NCBI GenBank assembly: GCA_029817715.1
Contig: JARUPY010000350.1
Location: 1 to 64,000, forward strand
Length of the DNA: 64,000 bases
From: Melastoma dodecandrum
Lineage: Eukaryota; Streptophyta; Magnoliopsida; Myrtales; Melastomataceae
Reading direction: 5' to 3'
A model generated the notes under the pieces. It had not been told where the DNA came from. It saw only the letters and a list, made by a program, of their open reading frames with translations, and made no database searches. Every line of letters starts with the position of its first letter. Within the stretch, counting starts at the first letter, position 1. Positions 10,690 to 21,757 of the stretch are shown here, in pieces. A program made the position numbers and the translations under genes.

Positions 10690-12519
10690 GAGCGGGGCCA
10701 CTCGGTGTAGTCGAGATCAGTGATACTCGGGGCAAAGGCCTGACTCTTGGGTCGGTTCTTCCTCTTTCTTTCTTCCCAAAGCCAGTACCCAACAACTATC
10801 TGCAAACCGAGTGCAACATTCCTCTTTGTCAAGACAACTTCATCGACCCACTCGCTTGGGAAGGCATACATGTTTCCTATATTTTCCTTTAGTCGAGAAA
10901 CCCATTATTGCGCAATGGTTTGCTTATTGGATCAAGAAACTCGGGAGCAAGCTCTGTTGATTGCGACTAAGAAGTTTGACCCCAAGTTGGTGCAAGCCTT
11001 CTTCGTTTCTTCCTTTCTGGAATGACTCTCTAAACTGTTTCTTCTTCCTGGAAGGCCTTATGATGGTTACCTTAGAGGATATAGTCTTCTTGACCAATTG
11101 ATATGTGGAAGGCGTTCCCCCTCGTCTTTATTCAGTTGACGATGACCCATATTAGTTTAATGACATGGTCCAAATTGTTAGTGTTGTTGAAGCACATATG
11201 AATCTGTTTAAAGGATCCGGAAGCTTTAAAGTGTGGAGCACAAAGCAGGAGGCTGAGTTTTTTCTTGGTTTGATTAAGTATATTTTCTGTTTTTCTGGAA
11301 AAAGAGTCCTGAAGTTCATCTATGGTATAGCGAATTTCATCTATTTAGCAATACCAGACTTGCCTTGGCACCATTCCTATTATGTTTAATCTACCAAAGC
11401 TTGAGAGACAATGGGCAGAACAAGAAACCTTCCCTCGTTTTCCCACTAGTGGTCCCTTATGGTTAGTCCATCTATGGGCTCGTTTATGGATGTTAGGACT
11501 GATTTAAGACGCCTCCAAGCACTACCCTTGTTGCTTGTTATGGTTCCTTCATGTTGCATGAATGAAGTCGGTCGAAAGAAGACTGACTCAATGCCTCAGT
11601 AACATGGCATATGTAGCACATCGCTGACCCTAGTAGAGGAGAACGCCAAAACTGAATTCCATTTCCTTCTGGCCATCCTATCCATTTATGCAGACAAAAG
11701 CTCGCCCCAAATCTTTACAGGATGTCATTTTAAGAAGTAGGGACTTGATTGGCGCCCACCACAACGGCTTTTGCTATGAGGTTTATAATCTCCAATTATG
11801 TGCTAGGCAGCTAGGTTTCATTCAAAGTTTGACGGTCCCATTTGTGGACTCAACCAACAACCCTCTACATTCCTAGTGAATTTCATCTTGTCAAATGAGA
11901 ACCTTCAATCCGCCCTTATCTTCATAGTAGATAGATCTGCCATGCGTCATATGAAATTCTCTTTCGAAGCCCTTATCCATGCAACATAATTGTTTTCGAT
12001 TCAATGGGCCATTTTTTATCATGAACTTCGTTAGTGTATGCTCTTCTTGGAGAATTCTCCAGAGCAGACATCCACTTCTCCTTGAAGATGATGTTGAAGA
12101 CTAGCCAAAAAGGCACGCCTTTGTATGAAAATCTCTTCTATCTCGTAACCTTAACCTATTTTGCTATCAGCAAAAATTATTTTCTAGCAGGCATTTTTGA
12201 TTCTGGGTCATCGTCACCTGAGAGAAAACCTCCTTTCCCTACTCGCATGACCCATTCTCGTCATCAGTGTAAGGGGGTAGTGAAGAAATCTCCAAAAGCA
12301 GCAAAAGGGAAACAGTTTCGGACTAACGTACAACCCAAAGTTCCCAAAGAAAAAGCTTCTAAGAAATGGATGCATGCACTTCTAACAGAAGATCCAAACT
12401 CCGAGGATGGACAACCTTTATCACATGGTCTTGGGAAACACGGAAAAATTTCCCAAGGGAACTCTTCCTTGGAGGTTGATCCTACTTCACCCCAAGATGT
12501 ACATAATGCTTTACAATAA
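10690..12519 (+). pseudogene. Fossil PMD-like gene, opposite orientation to the Tat antisense gene
   Basis: Fragments line up, in order, with the antisense gene at 4958-8204. An early block reads NNYLQTECNIPLCQDNF followed by IDPLAWEG near 10785-10870. A middle block at 11215-11390 keeps EAEFFLGLIKYIFCFSGKRV and the ANF segment. A third block at about 11750-11860 keeps CYEVYNLQLCARQLGFIQSL and TVPFVDS. A lysine-rich tail follows from about 12195, after a splice-acceptor-like TTTTCTAGCAG, matching the exon 1/exon 2 junction of the other copy. Stops and frameshifts are scattered throughout, so it is dead. No Tat pol was found beside it on the minus strand. It may be all that remains of an inverted Tat element. 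Confidence 0.7.
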
Positions 12520-13429
12520 CTGCTTAAACTCTTGCATTTATGTCTGAGCTCTTTTGTCTGTAGGAGGATAAAAATCAGACTTGGAGTTGATTTAGACCCT
12601 TTTGAGCTACTAGTTGATGAACTCATGGACCCTTCTGTATTCTTAGAAGCATACAATGCAGGTTTTGATACTTGAAAACTCTGTCACCGCCTGCTGTCGT
12701 TATCCTATGATTTTTTATTGTTTCTTTTAGACTGTCAACCCTCAAAATGAAGACCCGAATGAACTTACATCAAAACTGGCTGGGCCCTCTGAGGTGCCTT
12801 ACGTATCCTGCTTGAAAGATCTTTTTTTCATCTTAAAAAACCATTGTGTCACCTCCCTAGACATTCTCCTATGCGCTTGTTGGACCCGTTCAAAGTCCTT
12901 AATTGGCAATTAAGACCGGAAATTGCATGCAACGACGACGACGAGTCTTCTTCTAGGCTTGCAGTCGACACCGATGCGACTGCCCCATTGGCATATCTTT
13001 TAAACTCCGTAAGTCCCTTCTTCTAGGAGTCTATGGGGCCCCAACACCGTGATGTTCCCTCCTTGCGTCTTGAAGGACTTCCCTTGAATAACTTCTCCCT
13101 ATAAAGCAACAGATGCATTCTGTCTGCTTAGTTCCTCTGTAATTACGTTGACATTATTTAACGTTTTCCCTGAATTAACATCATGGAGTATCTCCTCGAT
13201 GTCTTTGGCGTCCAACTCATCGCCCAAACCAGTTGGAGCAACTATCACCTCCATGTCTGGTTTCGGCCGTGGGACATCGTAAAAACTGAGGTAGTTGAAT
13301 TTTCAACATGGTTGTCCAAGCGGCCCTACAGTAGAATCTCCCATCTTGTACTTTGTTCCAACGTGAGATCCTTGTCCGTCTTGCTCATCACTGCACACAA
13401 AATTTTTGTGTCACAACATGCATATCTAC
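12520..13429. other. Unassigned, possibly the decayed 3' part of the fossil PMD gene
   Basis: Short open stretches on the plus strand (12844-13026, 13183-13509) have no recognisable domain. Position suggests they could be the degenerate coiled-coil exons of the preceding fossil gene, but similarity is not visible by eye. Confidence 0.3.
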
Positions 13430-13580
13430 TAGCTTTAACATATAGCGACTATGGAAAGTCGCTACTTCAACTACTGACTTCGAGGTGTCACCCTAAAGTC
13501 GCTGCTTGAAGGAGCGACTTCTTTTATTAAATAAAGTTGCTACTTTAAATAGTGACTTTAAAATTGTAGTTGGCGATTTC
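13430..13580. repeat. AGTCGCTACTT direct and inverted motif cluster
   Basis: Words such as AAAGTCGCTACTTCAACTA, AAAGTCGCTGCTTGAAGG, AGCGACTTC, AAAGTTGCTACTTTAAA and TAGTGACTTT recur in both orientations over about 150 bp. Such mixed-orientation short motifs are typical of subterminal regions of plant CACTA-type DNA transposons, but no terminal CACTA pair or transposase is visible nearby. Confidence 0.5.
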
Positions 13581-14949
13581 AGAAACTTGCTATTATATTT
13601 CGCAAAACTTGTTTATGATTAACCGTGCGGACGTAGATTGCTCCAATAGAAGGGGGTGTTATGTTTGGTGTTGTTGTTTAGTAAGAGACTTTATTTTGTT
13701 ATCATTATTCTTAAAAGGGACTTTAGACCATGTGCTATTTAAAGTATCATGGTAGCTGCTGTTGTGATTGGGAATCATAACATTATTGCAAATTTCCTTA
13801 AACCACTTACTTTTTTTCTTTCTTTCATTTAGGACATTTTATAATTTTCGAGCTCCCCACTCCGATTCCGACCTACCCCACTCGAAAACTTAACCTCCAC
13901 CGATCTTCACCAGACTTGTCCCTTACCTCCTATTCGATTTCTTCATGTGTGTATTTTAGGAATCATTTAGAATTTTTATCTCGTTTAGGGTTTAGGTTAT
14001 TCACAACCATACTTTGGAATTTATTTTAATTATTTTATGGTTTAGCTATATTTTCTCTATTAATTTTGGGTTGTGACATGGTTGTTATTGATGATGATGT
14101 GGTTGCACTATTTATCCATTTAGATGTTTGAGAGGAAGTTAATCATATAGCAATTTTATTTTAGTTTAATTATTTCATTTTGTTTTATAAAATTTTGTTA
14201 AGTTATAATTTATTATTGTTCTACATTTTCGTTAAAACGGGTTATGTTATGATATACGAGACAATGCATAATAGCTCGTTAAGGTTAATGCGATCATTTT
14301 AGTGCCCATTTTGGACGGCTTACGGTGTAGGACCATGTGTTGATGAAAGTTAGCTGTACGCGCACTCTTCCATGACCTCGTAGAGCGCGTTGGAGTTCGG
14401 ACGACACGAGGATCCGAGATCTCCTTCCCCAAGCCTTCTCTAGTCAGCGCCACGACTCGGGCGTCGAAATGTTATGGAGGAAACCGAGGCGAATCCTCCA
14501 TTGGTTCCTAATTGAGTCTGCCCGGAACCTCGCTGATCGTCTCCATGCTCCATAGGAGACAACAAGCAAAAAGCGGGGCATGATTCATAAAAGAAAGCTT
14601 CGAGAACGGCTAGTGTCGTTATCCCCTCATCAATGATGGCTTTGTAAAAAGGTTGGATTTGTTTAACCTAGGTAAGTTATTACGCTATTTTTGAAAACCG
14701 AATTAAGTCGGAAAAATCAGTTGGTTCGAGGATTCCTAATTTATTAACTCTTACATTTTAAGAGTGCGAAAAAGGTGGCGGTTTGTTCCAAAAAGTTTGT
14801 TTTTGATTAACGGGTGTTGGACCTAATCCAGACATCACTCTAGACTTATGTCTCTATTTTACGGGCGCTGGACTCGATTCATGCTTTCGGGACCAACTCA
14901 TGTTTGTTAATTAGCAATCATCATGCAACAATAAAATCCTAGAAGCCTA
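13581..14949. other. Unassigned AT-rich sequence
   Basis: No coding capacity is recognisable on either strand over 1.4 kb. The segment 14240-14600 is more GC-rich and compositionally different from its flanks. At 14820-14940 there is a stretch ending in an AATAAA-like signal that could be LTR debris. Nothing firm can be called. Confidence 0.4.
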
Positions 14950-15352
14950 ACAACATGCTCAAGTTAAAGAACCAAATATCATGTCTTTTCAGGATAACGA
15001 TTTAAAGGGCACGTCTTTTCCTTCTAAGGACGTGTCTTTCTTACTTTTGTAACTTACTGGCAACGAAAGATGCGTCCTCTTTCTTGATTATGTTGTCCAC
15101 ATAATGCTCACGGACATGTTCTTCTATTTCGGAGGACGCGCCCCTCTCAGTTTTGTGATTACAATGCACTCAAAGACGCGCTCTTTCGATTTGGAGGACA
15201 TGTCCTTCTCGGTTTTGTGCAAGAATACCATCACACCATTTGCGCCTATCTAAAACTCTCGGATGTACCATTTCCAACCCCAAACACTTCTTTATTGTTC
15301 GTTTTAACAATTCCAAATCATTCAACAATGTGATCTATCCGTTATAATTACA
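14950..15352 (-). repeat. Copia 3' LTR (partial)
   Basis: The inner edge is clear: on the minus strand TGTAATTATAACGG begins right after the purine tract. The sequence matches the right-hand LTR at about 19830-20353, including the recurrent GGACGCGTC words. The outer edge is lost or hidden near 14950. Confidence 0.6.
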
Positions 15353-15904
15353 ATAATCTCCCACTTTGATCACAATGTTGAGAAATCATCCAAACCCAAT
15401 GCTACTCTACATACAAGGTAGTGTCACTATGAATTAAACTATCAATTAGTGCAAACATCTCAAAGTCTCAACGAAACCTTTGGTGTACTAAGCGGATTGA
15501 ACCTCGATATCAAATGTTAAAATCGAAGACGTCACACATAGATAATCGTCTTAAAACTCATAATTACACTCATATATGCAGCACGTTTCTGGCCTTGTGC
15601 TCTAGCCCGACTTCATGAATGTTTACAAAAGCAAAAAACCCAAAATGCTCTCGCTCAAAGCGACACCACCTCGAATGTTCATATAAGCATGGTTCCCTTT
15701 CTTCCTACCTCTGTTGTAATAGGCAACGAAATCGAACCTTGAGCGTGTATACTCATCCTCTTTTCACAATGGTATGCACTACAATACAGAATGAAAATGA
15801 CCCAAGCGGTCGTCTAGCGTCTCTAGTCATGTATCAACAACTTGTTATTACCTATTAAACCTCTAGGTTAGTAGTATAACTGAGTAGAAGTTAAGTTCCC
15901 GTCA

Positions 15905-18005
15905 TCAGTGACTCAATATTGGTTTTAACCCCATTCCTTGATAATCTGAACAGACAATGTCTCTACTTAGACCTTTTTTCAACGGATCCGCTAGAATTTT
16001 ACACGACTTCACATATGTGATGGTTATTACACCATCATCCAATATTTGCCTCACATACGAGTGTCGTAGACTATTGTGTCTAAATATCCCAATGCATATC
16101 TTATTAAATGCTCTAGACCTCGTCGCTTCATTATCACAGTACAAAGACAAGGCCGAAATCGGTTATGACCACAACACTACTTCTGATAACAAATTCCTCC
16201 GCCATTCTACCTCTTTGCTAGTAGAAACCAAGGCAACAAACTCCGACTCCATTGTAGAGTGAGTTAAACAACTTTGTTTCTTTGACGACCAAGAAACCAC
16301 GCCACCTCCTAAACACATAACAAGAGGTTGACTTATCCTCACAGATGCTAGTAATCTAACTAGCAACCGGATATCCCTCCAAAAGTGCTAGATTTCCTTC
16401 ATAATGTAAACACACGTCCATTGTCCTCTTGAGATATCCAAATGCACTCCCTATTGCCTTCTAATGTGAGGCTTCCGGGATTACTCGTGTATTTTAATAG
16501 TTTGTAAACCACAAATGATATATCTGGTCTCGTACAATGCATAACGTATATTAGACTTCCAATTGCACTTGCAGATTCTAATTGTTCAATGGCCTTACCA
16601 GAGTTCCTTTCGAGTTTAATCGAGGCATCATAAGGGTTGCTCATTTTCCTTGAAGTTTAGAAAACTAAACTTCGAGATGATTTGTCAATATAGTGGGCTT
16701 GACTATGAGAATAACCCCCATTAATTTTGTGAACCTTGATTCCAAGAATCATAGCAACCTCATTCAAATCTTTCATTTTGAAAGTCGAAGTAAAATACCT
16801 TTTGGTCACTTCTATGCCCTTCATATTAGTCCCAACGATCAACATATCATCGACATAAAGTCATAGAATCATTCCGTATTCATCCGTGAACTTTGAATAA
16901 ATACACTTATTCGCATCATTGTGCATAAAATCATTACTCAAAATCACATTATCAAACTTTTCATGCCATTGTTTTGGTACTTGGTTTAAGCCATATAAAG
17001 GCTTAACAACCCGGCAAACTTTCTTTTCATTTCCAGGGCATACGTACCCTTTAGGTTGTTCCATATGCACCTCTTCCTCTAAACCTCCATTTAGAAAAGC
17101 CTTCTTAACATGCATTTAATGGACATCTAATTTATAAATTGATGCAAGTGCTAAGTACACTCTAATGGATGTTATCCTCGCAACCAGAGCATATGTGTCG
17201 AAATAATCGACACCCTCCTTTTGTTTGAAGCCTTTTGCAACCAATCTTTCCTAAAGGTTTGTATTGATAGTCAACGTTGTATTTTTTCTTAAAAACCCGT
17301 TTGTTCTTTATTGCTTTGGAACCAGGAGGCAAATCTACAAGAATCCAACTGTTGTTATACAACAAGGAATCTATCTCTTTATTAATTGCCTCCTTCCAAA
17401 ATGACACAGTTCATGATGACATCACTTCCACATACGTTTTCGGATCATCCTCGATGATACATATCACGTGCATTTTATTTAGGACTTCTGTCCTACTTCC
17501 TTTTACAAGGAAATAATCTCCGAGTCTAACTGTTTTTCTATCCATGCTCTCTTACTTTTTCTTGGTTTAAGAAGAACTTCGACCTCTTTCGTTTTCTTAT
17601 TTATCAAGCCCCCTTGGCTAACTTCGCATGCTTTCTTTCCGTTGAGTCATATACAAATTTATCTTGAATAAACTCAACATCTCTTGATTCGACAATTACA
17701 TTTCAATCCAAATCCAAAAGACAATATGCTTCTGAATTTTCTGCGTATCCAACAAACACATTTTTAAGTGTCCTTTATCCGAGTTTAACTCGATTCAGAT
17801 CCAACACTCTATTAAATGCCAAACAACCCCATACCTTAAGATAACTTAAGTTTGGAACCCGTCCTTTCCATAGCTCGTTTGGAGACCTCTTAGTCCTTGT
17901 CGAAGGAACTCTATTGGGAACATGACATGTTGTTAGAAGCGCTTCACCCAAAAAATTCATTGGTAGCCTCACATTTGATAATATATCATTAACTATGTCA
18001 TCCAA
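15905..18005 (-). pseudogene. Copia pol remnant: integrase end, reverse transcriptase, RNase H
   Basis: Reading the minus strand from 18005, the integrase carboxyl part appears first (LTTCHVPNRVPSTRTKRSPN, then ELWKGRVPNLSYLKVWGCLA). RT follows from 17407 (FWKEAINKEIDSLLYNNSWI, LPPGSKAIKNKRVFKKKYN), then GYVCPGNEKKVCRVVKPLYG at about 17000. The catalytic YVDDM box is near 16846-16862 with a stop just upstream. RNase H is represented by TRPDISF at about 16520, STMESEFVAL at about 16250 and YCDNEAT near 16135. At least six frames or stops interrupt it. Codon-level decay is moderate, so the family is recognisable but not active. Confidence 0.8.
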
Positions 18006-18099
18006 TGTCCAGTTCTTTCTCTCCGCCTAACCATTTTGTTATGTTATGGCATATACGACGCACTTGATTGGTGTATAATTTCATTTTATTTGCAAAACA

Positions 18100-18655
18100 A
18101 AGAAAATTTCAAGGAGAAATATTCCCCTCTAACTTAAAGGTAATCTGGAGATTATATCTCCCACAACAAATGACTTCGGAAGTTCGACTTTCAAGTTTTT
18201 TAACTTGAAAACCATCAACAAGTTGTGCAATTGGCTTATGATGGGAATACCATCGCTCATTTTGAACTCGTCAAACTTTGAGATTAGAAAATTATCTGAT
18301 CCTCGCTTTGACGTTTGATGACGAGCCTCGAGAGTTCTCCATATTTCTTGAGGTGATTCGAGTGGGGAGACAAGGCCATAAAGTTAATCCGAGAGAGAAT
18401 TGAGGATGTGGCTGCGACAAAGCACTTCGTCATCCTTTTGTTTCTTCCTTTCTGCAATGAGCGTAGGGTCATCACTGTTCAACGATGTGGTGTCTGATGT
18501 CACGTCCAAGTCAAGCATGTAAGTAATCTTCAGTGCGGTCAACAAGAACATCCATCATCTTGTCGTTCCATCGCATGTAATTGGTTTCGTGGAACCGGTC
18601 CAATTTGGTGTAGCCGGAGTGCATTATTTTTATAGCCGTATCGAAGGATGAAGCC
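18100..18655 (-). pseudogene. Copia gag remnant
   Basis: The frame opens with ATG at 18655 and reads MASSFDTAIKIMHSGYTKL, then HETNYMRWNDKMMDVLVDRT, a typical copia capsid start. A TGA stop follows at about 18518. Further on, MSDGIPIISQLHNLLMVF and LPKSFVVGDIISRLP match the capsid carboxyl part, at about 18130-18260. The zinc knuckle and protease are absent, and the next recognisable sequence is integrase, so gag is fused to integrase by deletion. Confidence 0.7.
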
Positions 18656-18689
18656 ATAATAATTCCTTAAAACTATTGGGGAAATTCTT

Positions 18690-20353
18690 TACGACAGTGG
18701 GAAAGCTTCAAAGACGAACGACAACGAACGAAACTTCATGAATGCAAGCAAAATTAGATCTTAATCTTTATCACGCAAAGTGCACTATGTTTAAGAAATT
18801 ATTTGCCCCCACTATGAAGTTGCAGAAGGAAAAAGATATGCAAATATCCATCTAGGAGTAATGATGAAAGAACAAACACGTCGACCTTGCAAAGCCGAAT
18901 GTTCTAATGAGAAATCTCATGGAGAAATGATTTGCGGATACTTTAGAATTATTTATGGATTCTGAGTGTTATACGATATTTATACACAATAATCAAATGT
19001 GCATTAATTGTTTTCCAGTCTTCGAGACCGTTACATGACCATTGGAAACAAGGAGGTATGACCCTTCATGAAACTGTATCAATAAACCGCCATATAGTCT
19101 TTGAAGTCAAAAAGTTCCAACATTTCAGGAAAACCCTGAATAAACTCCAAATAACCATTGGGAATGAGGGATCTGTTAAAGAACCAAACAACATGTCTTT
19201 TCATGACAACGATTCAAATGATGCATCTTTTTTGGCTTTCTAACTTACTGTGCAACGAAGGATGTGTCCTCCATATTGGAGGATGCATCTTTCTTGATTA
19301 TGTCGTCCACAGAATGCCGGATGCGTCCCTCTTGGTTCTGCAATTACAGTACACTCACAGACCATCCGGACAATGGATAGTTTCAAAGCGAATGACAACG
19401 AAACTTCAAGAACATAAGCAAAGTTAGATCTCAACCTTCACCATGCAAAGTGCAAACTCTTTATGGAATTATTTGCCCTTACTATCAAGTTGCAGAATGG
19501 AAAATATATGCAAATATCCCTCCAAGAGTAATGAAGAAAGAACAAACACGTCAACCCTATAAAGCCGAGTGTTCCGATGAGAAATTTGAAAGAAAAATGG
19601 CTCTCGGACACATTAGAGTTATCTATGTAGAATCAAAATGTTCTACGATATTTATACAGAACAATCAGTTGTGCATTAATAGTTTTCCGGTCTTCGGAGA
19701 CCATTATATGACCATTGGAAACAAGCATGCATGACCCTTCATGAAACGGTATCAAGAAACCACCATATAGGCTATAAACTTCCACATAGCCATTAGAGAT
19801 GAGGGATTGTAACCATACATCATAAGGTTCAAGTTAGAGAACCAAATAAAAAAACTTTTCATGACAACGATTCAAAGAACGCGTCTCTACATTCCTAAGG
19901 GCGAGTCTTTTTTAATTGTGTAACTTTTTTCGCAACACAGGATGTGTCATCCATATTGGAGGACGCGTCTTTCTTGATTATGTGTTCATAGAATGTTGAC
20001 GGACGCATCCCTCTCGATTTTGTGATTATAGTGCACCCAAGGACGCGTCCTTTTGTTTTGGAAGACACGTTCTTCTTGGTTCTATGCAAGAATACCAACA
20101 CACCATTAGCGCCCATCCGAAAACTCTCAGATGTACCATTTCCAATCCCGAACACTTGTTTATAGTTTGTTTTAACAACTACAAATCATTCAACAATGTG
20201 ATCTATCCTTTATAATTGCAACAAGAATACCATCACACCATTAGCGCCCATTCGAAACTCTCGGATGTACATCTCCAACCTCGAACACTTCTTTATTGTT
20301 TGTTTTAACAACTTCAAATCATTCACAATTGTGATATATCCTTTATAATTACA
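18690..20353 (-). repeat. Copia 5' LTR region with a tandem duplication of about 670 bp
   Basis: A block from about 18709 to 19360 recurs at 19382-20040 (landmarks: ACAACGAA, AAATTATTTGCCC, ACTATSAAGTTGCAGAA, AACAAACACGTC, ATTGTTTTCCAGTCTTCG and their counterparts). Only the second copy continues to the LTR end at 20353. A further 135-bp block is duplicated at 20087-20221 and 20222-20353. Words of the type GGACGCGTCC and GGATGCATC recur throughout. No clear tRNA-Met primer site was seen next to gag. Confidence 0.65.
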
Positions 20354-21090
20354 ACAAAAATCAAACCGGGAGGAAGTGATTATGGCCGGTTTGTGTGGAA
20401 TCAAAACGAGAAGGCGTTGTTCGCTTGCCATAGCTGGGGCGGGGTTGTCGGGGAAGGAGAGCATGAATGTCCTGAGGCGGATCCAAAGTGGCATCCTGGG
20501 GAATCAAACCGGTGTTGCTTTGGTGAGGAAGATGCCAACTATGGTGTTTTGACTACCCCTGCGCAAATGAAGTAGAATGTTAGAATAGTAGGTGAGTTCT
20601 TGTGTCACTCATGTGCAGTGACGAGAAGTTTGAGTATCCATCCTCGTCGAAGACAAGGAGGTGGAGTTGGCCAGGTTTAAGGTAGTTGTCGCTTTTGCAG
20701 GGATGGTGCCGGTTGTTCCTGGCCATGACCGAAGGCAGGACACTTGTTGTTATTGATGGCTTTAACCGATAGTTATTCTTGCCATCAATGTTGACGTTCC
20801 TTCCGGTCGAGGCCAAGCTTGGGCTAGGGACGGGGGTTCCTTAGCTCTCAATCCACCTTACCTTGGTCTGTGGGGGGTCCTTTTTATATGATGGGATGAA
20901 ATTTTGTTCTCTATGGAGAAGCAGTAGGGAGACGATGGGCGTTCTGCCAATTAGAGGATTTTCGAGTGGAGAAGAGGAAGTTGCAAGTTCGCCAGGGTTG
21001 AATCGGATGATCCAGTAGTTTTTTTTTAATCTATCGCCGGGGAATCGGATGATCCCGTAGTTTTTTTTTTAATATGAGGTATAAAACTGT
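20354..21090. other. Unassigned; small tandem duplication at 21001-21076
   Basis: No gene is recognisable. A unit of about 38 bp (GAATCGGATGATCC followed by a T run) occurs twice at 21001-21076. Confidence 0.4.
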
Positions 21091-21159
21091 GATTTGTACA
21101 CCAAGTTTTTCTTAATCTGTTATTCAGACAGTGCTTGCCGTTTTGGATATGTTGTTTTA

Positions 21160-21395
21160 CTGTTCAGACATGTGCGCCTTCTTCCCTACTTGTCCGTTCA
21201 TTGTTTCCACATGTGCTTTTGTGCTTTGTTCATGTCATTTCGTTGTTCATATCTGTGCTTACATTATCCGCATATGTCGTTTCACTGTTAAGCTATGTGC
21301 ATCTATTATTCAAATATATCGTTTCACTATTAAGTTACGTGCATCTACTATTCAAACATGTCGTTTCATTGTTCTTAAATGTATCCACAAAGCAG
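21160..21395. repeat. Degenerate tandem repeat of about 48 bp
   Basis: Units with the pattern ATGTGCATCTATTATTCAAA then TATCGTTTCACTATTAAG recur about five times, more diverged toward the left. All three plus-strand frames stay largely open through it, which is a by-product of the repeat rather than evidence of a gene. Confidence 0.6.
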
Positions 21396-21419
21396 GTACA
21401 TTTCTTAAACGGCTCGGAT

Positions 21420-21757
21420 TTTAAGCAGGGCATTGTTACATGGGGAAGCGTAAGGGTTGATTTTAAATGTTTGTTCTGAATTCCAACCCGTCGGCATTGT
21501 GAAGCCGCAGTAGTACATTCTATTCATCCTTTACTTTACGTCTCGCTCCTTCCTCCTCAGTTAGTGCGCAGTCCAAAATACGAAATGCTTTTAAGCAGAT
21601 CATTGAATTTGTGGTTCAGGGGGAAGCGTAAGGGTCGATGTTACAAGTGTTTGTTCCGAATTCCAACCCGCCGGCATTGTGAAGCCGTAGTCGCACATTC
21701 TGTCATGGAGTGTTGTTCACGCCACTTCCTCATCAGCTAGTTTGCAGTCCAAAATGC
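21420..21757. repeat. Tandem duplication of about 170 bp
   Basis: The block beginning TTAAGCAG at about 21421 recurs at about 21591. Both copies contain GGGGAAGCGTAAGGGT, TTCCRAATTCCAACCCG, GGCATTGTGAAGCCG and CAGTCCAAAAT in the same order. Confidence 0.8.

Larger units (their letters stand above)
14950..20353 (-). mobile_element. Degenerate Ty1/copia retrotransposon
   Basis: On the minus strand the order is LTR, gag (ATG at 18655), a joined integrase end, reverse transcriptase, RNase H, then a polypurine tract AAGTGGGAGATT (about 15353-15364) and the second LTR. The order integrase before reverse transcriptase is diagnostic of copia. Both flanks share LTR sequence (CAAGTTARAGAACCAAAT and AACAATGTGATCTATCC on the plus strand). 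Protease, the gag zinc knuckle and the front of integrase are missing, so there was a large internal deletion. No target duplication could be established. Confidence 0.75.

Noticed and set aside
21094..21479. Cys-rich small proteins in three overlapping frames
   Set aside because: They are by-products of a degenerate tandem repeat; all three frames are open at once.
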